From assembly GCA_027482795.1 (NCBI GenBank), contig JAIXVS010000188.1, positions 1 to 10,589 of the forward strand: a stretch of 10,589 nt of DNA, in the 5' to 3' direction. The translations under genes were made by a program, and so were the position numbers. Below, one piece after another: positions 1-5,466 of the stretch (the stretch's first letter is position 1; each line of letters starts with the position of its first letter). Below the pieces are notes generated by a model that was given only the letters and a program-made list of their open reading frames with translations, ran no database searches and was not told the DNA's origin. This stretch comes from Rhodobacter sp. (GTDB lineage: Bacteria > Pseudomonadota > Alphaproteobacteria > Rhodobacterales > Rhodobacteraceae).

Positions 1-1
1 C

Positions 2-892
2 TTCCGATCTCTGACGCTGCGCCAGCCCGAGGTTTTGGACGCTGTGGCCAATTGTCTTAATACAGAAACCGCTGCAATGTTGCGCCTGACCATGCGGCAG
101 GGTGATCAAGAGGGCAGTTTTGCCATCACCATCTCTCCCGTGCCCAATGGCGCAATTTGCGTTTTCGAAGATGTCAGCCCGCAAGAGCAGACCGACCAAA
201 TGCGGCGCGATTTTGTGGCCAATGTCAGCCACGAGCTGCGCACGCCGCTGACTGCGCTGCAGGGCTTTATCGAAACGCTGCAAGGCCCCGCGCGCGATGA
301 TCCCGCCGCCCGAACGCGGTTTTTGGACATTATGGCCACCGAGGCCGAGCGGATGAACCGCCTTGTCACCGATTTGCTGCATCTGAGCCGCGTCGAGGCG
401 CAAGAGCGTCTGCGCCCAGATACGGAAATTGACCTTGCCGCAACCATTGCTTTGGCCGTTGATGGGCTGCGCCCCTTGGCGCAACGTGCCGAGGTGATGC
501 TGGACAGCAAGGGGCTTGATGCGCCGCGCAATCTGTTTGCCGATGCCGATCAAATCATGCAAGTGGTTGGAAATCTTGTAGAAAACGCGATCAAATATGG
601 CAGCGTAAAAGGTGGGCGCGTCGAAGTGGGCCTGACCGAAACAGTCACCCTGCGCGGGCCTGCCTATTGTTTTTGGGTGCAAGACGCAGGCAGCGGCATT
701 GCCGAAGAACATATCCCGCGCCTGACCGAACGCTTTTACCGCGTCGACAGCCACCGCTCGCGCGCACAAGGCGGCACGGGGCTGGGCCTGGCGATTGTCA
801 AACATATCGTCAGCCGCCATCGTGGCAAGTTAAGTATCGAAAGCGTCAAAGGGCAGGGCAGCCGCTTTTCGGTGTTTTTGCCGCTGGGTTAA
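2..892 (+). CDS. phoR: Phosphate-regulon-type sensor histidine kinase PhoR (5' end missing)
   Basis: Membrane-associated two-component sensor kinase that by family autophosphorylates on His and passes the phosphate to a PhoB-type regulator. The frame is open from base 2 to the left edge, so this is the C-terminal 296 residues and the true start lies outside; the TTG at 35 is not a credible start. In fragment numbering the first ~60 residues look like the end of a PAS domain. Then come the HisKA H-box (FVANVSHELRTPL, His77), the N-box (NLVENAIKYG, Asn195), the G1 box (DAGSG, Asp228), an F-box-like FYRVD and the G2 box (GGTGLGLA). The wording around the H-box and the following SRVEAQERLRP stretch resembles Rhodobacteraceae PhoR. 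No pst/phoB genes follow: the next gene is convergent, 6 bp away. Kinase identity is near certain; the PhoR assignment is from recalled family resemblance. Confidence 0.88.
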   Translation, partial: FRSLTLRQPEVLDAVANCLNTETAAMLRLTMRQGDQEGSFAITISPVPNGAICVFEDVSPQEQTDQMRRDFVANVSHELRTPLTALQGFIETLQGPARDDPAARTRFLDIMATEAERMNRLVTDLLHLSRVEAQERLRPDTEIDLAATIALAVDGLRPLAQRAEVMLDSKGLDAPRNLFADADQIMQVVGNLVENAIKYGSVKGGRVEVGLTETVTLRGPAYCFWVQDAGSGIAEEHIPRLTERFYRVDSHRSRAQGGTGLGLAIVKHIVSRHRGKLSIESVKGQGSRFSVFLPLG

Positions 893-898
893 GGCGCG

Positions 899-1843
899 CT
901 ATAGCCGCCCAAGGCGCTGGGTCAGCAGGTCAAAGAATCCCTGCGCATGGACATCGCCGATGAACATGGCATTGGGCGCGCGGTTGGATACGCCCCACCA
1001 ATCGGCCACAGTCATGCCCAATGTCAATTCGGATTGGGTTTCAATTTCCACATTGATAAACCGCCCCGTGAACAAATGCGGCGCAATCAGATAGGCGATG
1101 ACAGTCGGGTCATGCAGCGGGCCGCCATCGCTGCCATATTTGGCCACGTCAAAGCGTTCGAAAAAGTCCGCCCATTCGGCGGCAACGCGGCCAACATTGG
1201 TGCCCAATGCGCGAATCGCTTCAACGCGGGCGCGGGTTGCGATGACTTTATGCGTGACATCCAGCGGCATCATCACCACGGGCACGCCCGATTCCAGCAC
1301 TATTTCAGCGGCCTCGGGATCGACGTAAATGTTAAACTCGGCGGCGGGTGTGATATTGCCCACCTCAAAATAAGCCCCGCCCATCAGCACAATTTCTTGC
1401 ACGCGCGCAATGATATCGGGGGCCTGCAAAAAGGCCTGCGCGATATTGGTCAGCGGCCCAAGCGGGCAGAGGGTGATGGTTTTTTCAGGCGCGCGGCGGA
1501 TGGTGTCGATGATGAAATCCACCCCGTGCTGGGCCTGCAACGCCATGGTGGGTTCCACCATCGGCGGCCCGTCCAGCCCTGTGACCCCATGCACATGTTC
1601 GGCTGTGACCAGCTTACGCTTAAGCGGAGCATCGCAGCCAGCAAAAACGGGAATATCACGCCGCCCTGCCAACTCGCAGACAATGCGCGCATTGCGCTGG
1701 GTCAGCGGCAGCGGCACATTGCCCGCCACCGCCACCACGCCCAAAACCTCAATCTCTTCTGGGCTGGCCAAGGCCAGCAGAATGGCAAAGGCATCGTCTT
1801 GGCCTGGGTCTGTGTCGATGATAATGCGGCGCGGCTGGGTCAT
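899..1843 (-). CDS. Nucleoside hydrolase (inosine-uridine-preferring family)
   Basis: Hydrolyses the N-glycosidic bond of ribonucleosides to free base and ribose (purine/pyrimidine salvage), probably cytoplasmic as no signal peptide is seen. It is 314 aa, normal for the IU-NH/Rih family. The N-terminal DTDPGQDDA motif supplies the Ca2+-binding and general-base aspartates (Asp12, Asp16, Asp17). Further family marks are AGN (Asn42), HVHG (His85), EFNIYVDPEAA (Glu169, Asn171) and GPLHDP (His244, Asp245: leaving-group acid and last Ca2+ ligand). The ATG at 1843 is chosen because AAAGGAG sits 6 nt upstream; an in-frame TTG at 1867 lies upstream of that SD and would add eight residues not expected for the family. 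It follows the fbpA-like gene by 54 bp on the same strand, so cotranscription is likely. Substrate preference (RihA/B/C-like) cannot be told from sequence alone. Confidence 0.93.
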   Translation of the reverse strand: MTQPRRIIIDTDPGQDDAFAILLALASPEEIEVLGVVAVAGNVPLPLTQRNARIVCELAGRRDIPVFAGCDAPLKRKLVTAEHVHGVTGLDGPPMVEPTMALQAQHGVDFIIDTIRRAPEKTITLCPLGPLTNIAQAFLQAPDIIARVQEIVLMGGAYFEVGNITPAAEFNIYVDPEAAEIVLESGVPVVMMPLDVTHKVIATRARVEAIRALGTNVGRVAAEWADFFERFDVAKYGSDGGPLHDPTVIAYLIAPHLFTGRFINVEIETQSELTLGMTVADWWGVSNRAPNAMFIGDVHAQGFFDLLTQRLGRL

Positions 1844-1845
1844 GA

Positions 1846-1863
1846 TAGGCTCCTTTGTGCCTA
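1846..1863 (-). promoter_or_regulatory. Ribosome-binding site of nucleoside hydrolase inside a small hairpin
   Basis: On the minus strand, TAGGC - ACAAAGGA - GCCTA forms a perfect 5-bp stem with an 8-nt loop ending 2 nt before the ATG. The loop carries most of the Shine-Dalgarno AAAGGAG. This fixes the start codon at 1843. Whether the hairpin affects translation is unknown. Confidence 0.5.
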
Positions 1864-1878
1864 CCAAATCCCAGCCGC

Positions 1879-1897
1879 GCCCCTTTGTCGAGGGGGC
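1879..1897 (-). other. Intercistronic hairpin directly after the fbpA-like stop codon
   Basis: Immediately after the TAA of the Fe3+-binding protein, the minus strand reads GCCCC, a 9-nt loop, then GGGGC: a perfect 5-bp GC stem. No T-tract follows, so it is not a canonical intrinsic terminator. Hairpins here often stabilise the 3' end of an abundant binding-protein mRNA and reduce read-through to the next cistron; that role is inferred. Confidence 0.4.
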
Positions 1898-2902
1898 TTA
1901 GTTATCGAAATCGACCGTTTCAATCAGCCGCAGTGCAGCAGGGCGCAGTGCGGCAATTTCGGTCAGCGGTTTGGTGTCGGGGGTAAAGGTGCCCCAAGAT
2001 TGCACCAATTGCGACCGTTCCACCCCTGCCTTGACAGGGAATTCATAATTGGTTTCCGCATAGATTTTCTGCGCGGTATCGCCCGACAGCCATTCCATCA
2101 GCTTTAGCGCGGCTTCTTTGTTTGGGGCGGCTTTGGTCATGGCCACGCCCGATAGGTTCATATGGGTGCCACCATCTGCAAAACTTGGGAACACGACATT
2201 CACCGACCCTGCCCATTCGGCCTGTTCTGGGTCTGCCAACATTTGGCCCATGTAATAAGTGTTGCCCACCGCAATATCGCATTCGCCTGCCCAAATCGCC
2301 TTAACCTGATCGCGGTCGCCGCCATCGGGTTTGCGCGCCAGATTGGCCTTGACGCCCTCTAACCACGTTTTCGTAAAGGCCTCGTCATGGTGGGCCATGA
2401 TCGCCGCCGTCAGGGCCACGTTATAATCATGCGTGCCCGAACGGGTGCAGATCCGCCCTTGCCATTTAGGGTCTGCCAAATCTTCATAGGTGGTCACCTC
2501 GCCCGCCTGCACGCGGTCTTTGCTGGCATAGATGATGCGCGCGCGCGCGGTCAGGCCAAACCATTGGCCCGCAGGGTCGCGGAATTCGGCAGGGATATTC
2601 GCCTCTAGCACAGTCGATGTCACAGGTTGGGTGACCCCAGCATCCACCACTTCGGTCAGCCGCGCGATATCGACTGTCAGCACCAGATCGGCGGGCGAGC
2701 GGTCGCCCTCGGCCGTCAAACGCTCGGCCATGCCCTTGTCAACAAAGGCGACATTGGTGGTGATGCCCGTTTCAGCGGTGAAGGCATCCAGCAGCGGCTG
2801 GATCAGTTCGGGCTGGCGGTGGGAATAGATATTCACTTCTTCGGCCAGCGCAGGTGCGGCGCTGGACAGTAGCAGGGCGATCAGGGGAAGGCGGATAGAC
2901 AT
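1898..2902 (-). CDS. fbpA: Periplasmic Fe(3+) ABC transporter substrate-binding protein (FbpA/FutA/Idi type)
   Basis: By family, binds ferric iron in the periplasm and delivers it to an FbpBC-type ABC importer. It is 334 aa. Residues 1-20 are a Sec signal peptide (short basic start, Leu/Ala-rich core, APALA before EE), so cleavage after Ala20 is likely. The mature protein begins with EEVNIYSHRQ, the usual opening of this family, with Tyr26 a possible ligand. CTRSGTHDYN (Tyr160) and the paired tyrosines in VGNTYYMG (Tyr216-Tyr217) match the Tyr-based iron site. The ATG at 2902 is chosen because AAAGGAG lies just upstream and the signal peptide starts there; the frame stays open to 2995 without a plausible SD. 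No permease or ATPase gene adjoins it: mazG lies upstream and a nucleoside hydrolase downstream, so its transporter must be elsewhere. Ligand is inferred from the family. Confidence 0.9.
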   Translation of the reverse strand: MSIRLPLIALLLSSAAPALAEEVNIYSHRQPELIQPLLDAFTAETGITTNVAFVDKGMAERLTAEGDRSPADLVLTVDIARLTEVVDAGVTQPVTSTVLEANIPAEFRDPAGQWFGLTARARIIYASKDRVQAGEVTTYEDLADPKWQGRICTRSGTHDYNVALTAAIMAHHDEAFTKTWLEGVKANLARKPDGGDRDQVKAIWAGECDIAVGNTYYMGQMLADPEQAEWAGSVNVVFPSFADGGTHMNLSGVAMTKAAPNKEAALKLMEWLSGDTAQKIYAETNYEFPVKAGVERSQLVQSWGTFTPDTKPLTEIAALRPAALRLIETVDFDN

Positions 2903-2906
2903 TGTT

Positions 2907-2919
2907 GACTCCTTTAGTC
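2907..2919 (-). promoter_or_regulatory. Ribosome-binding site of fbpA-like gene inside a small hairpin
   Basis: On the minus strand GACT - AAAGG - AGTC forms a 4-bp stem with a 5-nt loop; the Shine-Dalgarno AAAGGAG spans the loop and the start of the 3' arm. The ATG (2902) follows 4 nt after the hairpin. It decides the start over upstream in-frame codons. A regulatory role is unproven. Confidence 0.45.
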
Positions 2920-2932
2920 GGAAACTGACGGT

Positions 2933-2961
2933 TGAATATCCCGACTGTTTTACTTGGTCAA
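2933..2961 (-). promoter_or_regulatory. Predicted sigma70-type promoter of the fbpA-like/nucleoside hydrolase pair
   Basis: On the minus strand, TTGACC (5/6 match to TTGACA) is at 2961-2956 and TATTCA (weak -10, 3/6) at 2938-2933 with exactly 17 nt between; GATATT at a 15-nt spacing is an alternative. Transcription would begin around 2925, giving a leader of roughly 20-25 nt that contains the SD hairpin. A GTC follows the TTGAC after 11 nt, so an iron-responsive operator overlapping the -35 is conceivable, but I cannot match it securely to a known alphaproteobacterial iron box. Confidence 0.5.
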
Positions 2962-2963
2962 TA

Positions 2964-2993
2964 GAAAAATCGCGGCGCCTTTCACATAGGCGC
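2964..2993 (-). terminator. Possible intrinsic terminator downstream of mazG
   Basis: On the minus strand GCGCC (2993-2989), a 9-nt loop TATGTGAAA and GGCGC (2979-2975) form a GC-rich stem. CGCGA and a run of five T (2969-2965) follow. The 5-nt gap between stem and T-run is longer than ideal. It overlaps the 3' arm of the larger inverted repeat, so the two folds compete. It lies between the mazG stop and the fbpA promoter, where a terminator would be expected. Confidence 0.45.
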
Positions 2994-3063
2994 AAATATC
3001 CTCGCCGAAGGCTTCAGCGGATGGGGCAGACGCTCTGCGGGGGATATTTAGACCTATGTGAAA
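2980..3063. repeat. Composite 84-bp inverted repeat between mazG and the fbpA-like gene
   Basis: The outer arms TTTCACATAGG (2980-2990) and CCTATGTGAAA (3053-3063) are perfect complements over 11 bp. After a symmetric 3-nt mismatch (2991-2993 against 3050-3052), AAATATCC (2994-3001) pairs perfectly with GGATATTT (3042-3049). The apex holds a third hairpin, GCAGA-CGC-TCTGC (3026-3038), and a GAAGGCTTC element (3007-3015). The total is 19 paired positions in the long stem. The right end abuts the mazG stop codon (3064-3066). It could be a transcription terminator, an mRNA stabiliser, or one copy of a dispersed palindromic intergenic element: AAATATCC-type stems recur, from memory, in Rhodobacteraceae intergenic DNA. 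No second copy is seen in this window. Confidence 0.75.
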
Positions 3064-3870
3064 TCAGCCGCGTTCTTCGCGCTTGGCGCGGTTCCAAAGA
3101 TCGTCCATTTCCGCCAAGTCGGACGTGGCAGGGGTTTTGCCCGCTTCGCGCAACCAATCTTCGATTCGGGCAAAGCGGCGGGTGAATTTGGCATTGGTGC
3201 GGCGCAGCGCGGCCTCGGGGTCGATGTTCATATGGCGGGCAAGGTTGGCCATAACAAACAGAATATCGCCAAACTCATCTTCGATGGCATCGGGCGACAG
3301 GCTGGCGCGCGCCTGCGCGAGTTCCACTATTTCCTCGCGCAGTTTTTCCAAAACTTCCGTGGTGGACGGCCAGTCAAACCCCACACGCGCCGCGCGGTTT
3401 TGCAATTTGATGGCGCGGGTCAGCGCGGGCAGGCCCATGGCCACCCCATCCAAAACGCGGGCATCGGGCCCCCGCTCGGCGGCTTTTTGTTTCTCCCAAT
3501 CTAGCGTTTGTTGTCCCGCCGATTTATCGCGCGATTCGCCCCCGAATACATGCGGATGGCGGGCAATCATCTTATCGCTAATGGCGCGGGCCACATCGGC
3601 AAAGGTGAACATCCCCGCCTCGCCCGCCATTTGGGCGTGAAAGACCACTTGCAGCAGCACATCACCCAGCTCGCCCGGCAATTCCCCCCAAGCCTGCCGC
3701 GCAATGGCGTCGGCCACCTCATGCGCCTCTTCAATTGTATAGGGCGCAATACTGGCAAAGGTCTGCTCGATATCCCAAGGGCAGCCTGTCTGCGGATCGC
3801 GCAGCGCCTGCATAATCTGCAAAAGCCGCTGCATTTGCGTTATGGCCTGTTCAAAATTGTCGCCGCCCAT
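3064..3870 (-). CDS. mazG: Nucleoside triphosphate pyrophosphohydrolase MazG
   Basis: By family, a cytosolic all-alpha NTP pyrophosphatase that hydrolyses (d)NTPs to NMP and PPi, implicated in house-cleaning and in lowering (p)ppGpp during starvation. It is 268 aa from the chosen start (E. coli about 263), with the usual two tandem MazG domains. In the first, YTIEEAHEVADAI (Glu47, Glu48, Glu51) and GELGD (Glu67, Asp70) provide the Mg2+-binding acidic helix pairs. In the second, REEIVEL (Glu179-Glu183) and EDEFGDILF (Glu199, Asp202) repeat the pattern. GCPWD near residue 30 and RHPHVFG near 105 are further signatures. The ATG at 3870 has GGGGGTGA 4 nt upstream, a near-match to the full SD. An in-frame ATG at 3894, with AGGGG upstream, is the alternative and adds eight residues. 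It is divergent from the amidohydrolase with only 48 (or 24) bp between. Confidence 0.95.
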   Translation of the reverse strand: MGGDNFEQAITQMQRLLQIMQALRDPQTGCPWDIEQTFASIAPYTIEEAHEVADAIARQAWGELPGELGDVLLQVVFHAQMAGEAGMFTFADVARAISDKMIARHPHVFGGESRDKSAGQQTLDWEKQKAAERGPDARVLDGVAMGLPALTRAIKLQNRAARVGFDWPSTTEVLEKLREEIVELAQARASLSPDAIEDEFGDILFVMANLARHMNIDPEAALRRTNAKFTRRFARIEDWLREAGKTPATSDLAEMDDLWNRAKREERG

Positions 3871-3907
3871 TGCTTCACCCCCGATTTTTGCCATAAATAC
3901 CCCTATC

Positions 3908-3918
3908 AGGAGTGTCCT
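3908..3918 (+). promoter_or_regulatory. Ribosome-binding site of M20D amidohydrolase within an inverted repeat
   Basis: AGGA - GTG - TCCT, directly followed by ATG at 3919. The Shine-Dalgarno AGGAG forms the 5' arm and would be base-paired if the 4-bp stem folds; the 3-nt loop makes it marginal. The SD and its 6-nt spacing support the start at 3919 over upstream in-frame codons. Confidence 0.45.
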
Positions 3919-5082
3919 ATGCCCATTATCAATCGTATCGCCGCTTTTTCTGAAGAAATGAAGGGCTGGCGTCGCCATTTGCACGCGCATCCCGAATTGG
4001 CTTTTGCGTGCCATGAAACCGCCGCCTATATCACCGCGCGCTTGGGCGAGATTGGCGTGGATGAAATTCACCAAGGCATTGGCCAGACGGGGATTGTGGC
4101 GATTATCAATGGGAATGGAGCGGGGCCAACGATTGGCCTGCGCGCTGATATGGACGCGCTGCCGATTCTTGAGACTACGGGCGCGCCCTATGCCAGCACC
4201 ATTGCTGGCAAAATGCACGCCTGCGGGCATGATGGCCATGTCACCATGTTGCTGGGGGCGGCAAAATACTTGGCCGAAACGCGCCGCTTTTCGGGCCGCG
4301 TGGCGCTGGTCTTTCAACCCGCCGAGGAAGACGGCGCAGGCGGGCAGGCGATGGTGCAAGATGGCCTGATCTCGCGCTTTGACATTTCCCAAATTTACGC
4401 GCTGCACAATGCGCCCAATATCGCATTTGGCCATTTTCTAACCCGCGCGGGGCCCTTGATGGCATCGGTTGATACGGCGGATGTGCGCATTATCGGCAAG
4501 GGCGGGCATGGGGCGACGCCGCACGAATGCATCGATCCTGTGGTTGCCGTGGTGGCCATGGTGCAGGCGGTGCAAACCATCATTCCGCGCAATGTTTATG
4601 CGCTGGACGAGGCGGTGATTTCTGTGACCCAAATTCACACAGGTACCGCCAGCAATATCATCCCTGAAGAGGCGACGTTTTGCGCCACAATCCGCGCCTT
4701 TCGCCCCGAAGTGCGCGATCTGCTGAAGCGGCGCTTTTATGAAATTGTCGAAGGCACGGCGGCGGCCGTTAATGTGCAAGCAGAGATTGCCTATGATTGG
4801 GGCTATCCTGCAACAGTGAACGAGCCTGCGGCCACCGATTTTGCCTGCGCCGTCGCGCGCGATGTGGTGGGCGAGGCGGCGGTGAACGGCGCATCCGTGC
4901 GCGAGATGGGGTCGGAAGATTTCAGCTATATGTTGCAGGCGTGCAAAGGGGCGTATCTGTTTCTTGGCGCAGGGCCAGGGGCGGGGCTGCATCATTCAGC
5001 CTTTGATTTCAACGATGATATATCCCCAATTGGCGCAAGTTTCTTTGCGCGGCTTGTTGAAACGGCGCAGCCGCTTGCATAG
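3919..5082 (+). CDS. M20D-family metal-dependent amidohydrolase (hippurate / N-acyl amino acid hydrolase type)
   Basis: Cleaves an amide bond of N-acylated amino acids or similar substrates using a two-metal site; cytoplasmic, no signal peptide. It is 387 aa, typical for M20D. Visible motifs: RRHLHAHPELAF at residues 18-29; LRADMDALPI near 74-83; HACGHDGH with metal ligands Cys102 and His104; QPAEEDGAGG with catalytic Glu136 and metal Glu137; LHN with His163; GKGGHGA with dimer-interface/substrate His197; and C-terminal LHHSAFDFND with His358/359. The start at 3919 has AGGAG upstream, and the family N-terminus aligns there although the frame stays open to 3508. It leads a possible two-gene unit with the small membrane protein 30 bp downstream. 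The natural substrate cannot be read from sequence; relatives act on hippurate, acetyl-amino acids or auxin conjugates. The nearby agmatinase and aminotransferase suggest nitrogen scavenging, by inference. Confidence 0.93.
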   Translation: MPIINRIAAFSEEMKGWRRHLHAHPELAFACHETAAYITARLGEIGVDEIHQGIGQTGIVAIINGNGAGPTIGLRADMDALPILETTGAPYASTIAGKMHACGHDGHVTMLLGAAKYLAETRRFSGRVALVFQPAEEDGAGGQAMVQDGLISRFDISQIYALHNAPNIAFGHFLTRAGPLMASVDTADVRIIGKGGHGATPHECIDPVVAVVAMVQAVQTIIPRNVYALDEAVISVTQIHTGTASNIIPEEATFCATIRAFRPEVRDLLKRRFYEIVEGTAAAVNVQAEIAYDWGYPATVNEPAATDFACAVARDVVGEAAVNGASVREMGSEDFSYMLQACKGAYLFLGAGPGAGLHHSAFDFNDDISPIGASFFARLVETAQPLA

Positions 5083-5112
5083 CTGAACCGCACAGGCGTT
5101 TTGGGGGGCGTT

Positions 5113-5403
5113 GTGACACCAGAAGTCATGATTTTGCTGATGAATGCGGCAGGTATCGCGCTGGCTTATGGTGTGATTTATCCGCGCCTAATGCCTATTA
5201 CTATGGGCAAAATGGTTTTGGCTGATGCGATCATGACCGCTGTTTTGGTGGGCATCGCGGTGGCATGGTTTTGGGACAGCGGCACGCAGTTTTGGCTGCT
5301 GGGCTGGTATGTGGGGCCTGCGCTGTTTACGGTGATAACCTTGCTGGTCATCGAATGGCCGCTGTTTTCGTGGTTCACAAAAAAGCACGGCATAACCTTT
5401 TAG
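5113..5403 (+). CDS. Small integral membrane protein of unknown function
   Basis: I do not recognise this family. The frame encodes 96 aa from the GTG at 5113, with about three hydrophobic segments: residues ~5-25 (MILLMNAAGIALAYGVIY), ~34-54 (MVLADAIMTAVLVGIAVAWFW) and ~60-84 (FWLLGWYVGPALFTVITLLV). The C-terminus is short and basic (FTKKHGITF), probably cytoplasmic. Start choice: GTG 5113 gives MTPEVM and has GGGGGGCG a few bases upstream; TTG at 5101 would add four residues (MGGV) and is less convincing. Codon use matches the neighbours. It begins 30 bp after the amidohydrolase stop on the same strand, so the two probably share a transcript, and a hairpin follows its TAG stop. No catalytic motif is visible. 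Confidence 0.72.
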   Translation: MTPEVMILLMNAAGIALAYGVIYPRLMPITMGKMVLADAIMTAVLVGIAVAWFWDSGTQFWLLGWYVGPALFTVITLLVIEWPLFSWFTKKHGITF

Positions 5404-5404
5404 C

Positions 5405-5425
5405 CGCGCCGCTGGCACTGGCGCG
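5405..5425 (+). terminator. GC-rich hairpin after the small membrane protein gene (weak terminator candidate)
   Basis: CGCGCC (5405-5410) and GGCGCG (5420-5425) form a perfect 6-bp stem with a 9-nt loop, beginning one base after the TAG stop. Only AATTT follows, so the U-tract is poor. It may mark the 3' end of the amidohydrolase/membrane-protein unit. Confidence 0.35.
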
Positions 5426-5439
5426 AATTTGATCAAAAT
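5426..5439. promoter_or_regulatory. Candidate operator palindrome upstream of the aminotransferase
   Basis: AATTTGATCAAAAT contains the perfect 10-bp palindrome TTTGATCAAA (5428-5437), extended with one mismatched pair to 12 of 14 matching positions. It is the most AT-rich element of the short intergenic region and sits 28 bp before the aminotransferase ATG. A dimeric repressor or activator site is plausible; no regulator gene is in the window. TAGGCT at 5442-5447 could be a -10, but no good -35 lies 16-18 nt upstream. Confidence 0.3.
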
Positions 5440-5442
5440 GCT

Positions 5443-5463
5443 AGGCTGCCTGCAAAGGAGCCT
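5443..5463 (+). promoter_or_regulatory. Ribosome-binding site of aminotransferase inside a small hairpin
   Basis: AGGCT (5443-5447) and AGCCT (5459-5463) form a 5-bp stem around an 11-nt loop that holds AAAGG of the Shine-Dalgarno AAAGGAG (5454-5460). The ATG at 5467 is 6 nt after the SD. If transcription starts near 5454 (TAGGCT as -10), the 5' arm would not be in the mRNA and the hairpin would be irrelevant. Confidence 0.4.
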
Positions 5464-5466
5464 CGC

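Noticed and set aside
947..2107. Long open frame on the + strand opposite the nucleoside hydrolase
   Set aside because: It is antisense to a gene with a complete catalytic motif set, shows no recognisable domain, and has an odd His/Gly/Gln-rich composition expected from the complement of GC-rich codons. Similar antisense frames (for example 6967-8055 and 4438-4995 minus) were rejected for the same reason.
2520..2560. GCGCGCGCGC run on the + strand within the fbpA-like gene
   Set aside because: It is simply the codons of the Leu-Thr-Ala-Arg-Ala-Arg-Ile stretch in a GC-rich gene; no extended repeat.
3026..3038. GCAGA-CGC-TCTGC hairpin as an independent terminator
   Set aside because: No T-run follows on either strand, and it forms the apex of the larger inverted repeat.
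3508..3918. N-terminal extension of the amidohydrolase upstream of 3919
   Set aside because: It runs antisense through mazG, lacks an SD, and the M20D family N-terminus begins at 3919 behind a good SD. The same logic applies to the extension of mazG beyond 3894 and of the fbpA-like gene beyond 2902.
5411..5434. TGGCAC/TGGCGC upstream of the aminotransferase, resembling a sigma54 -24 element
   Set aside because: No GC-containing -12 element lies at the required spacing from either GG; the equivalent positions read GA/AT.
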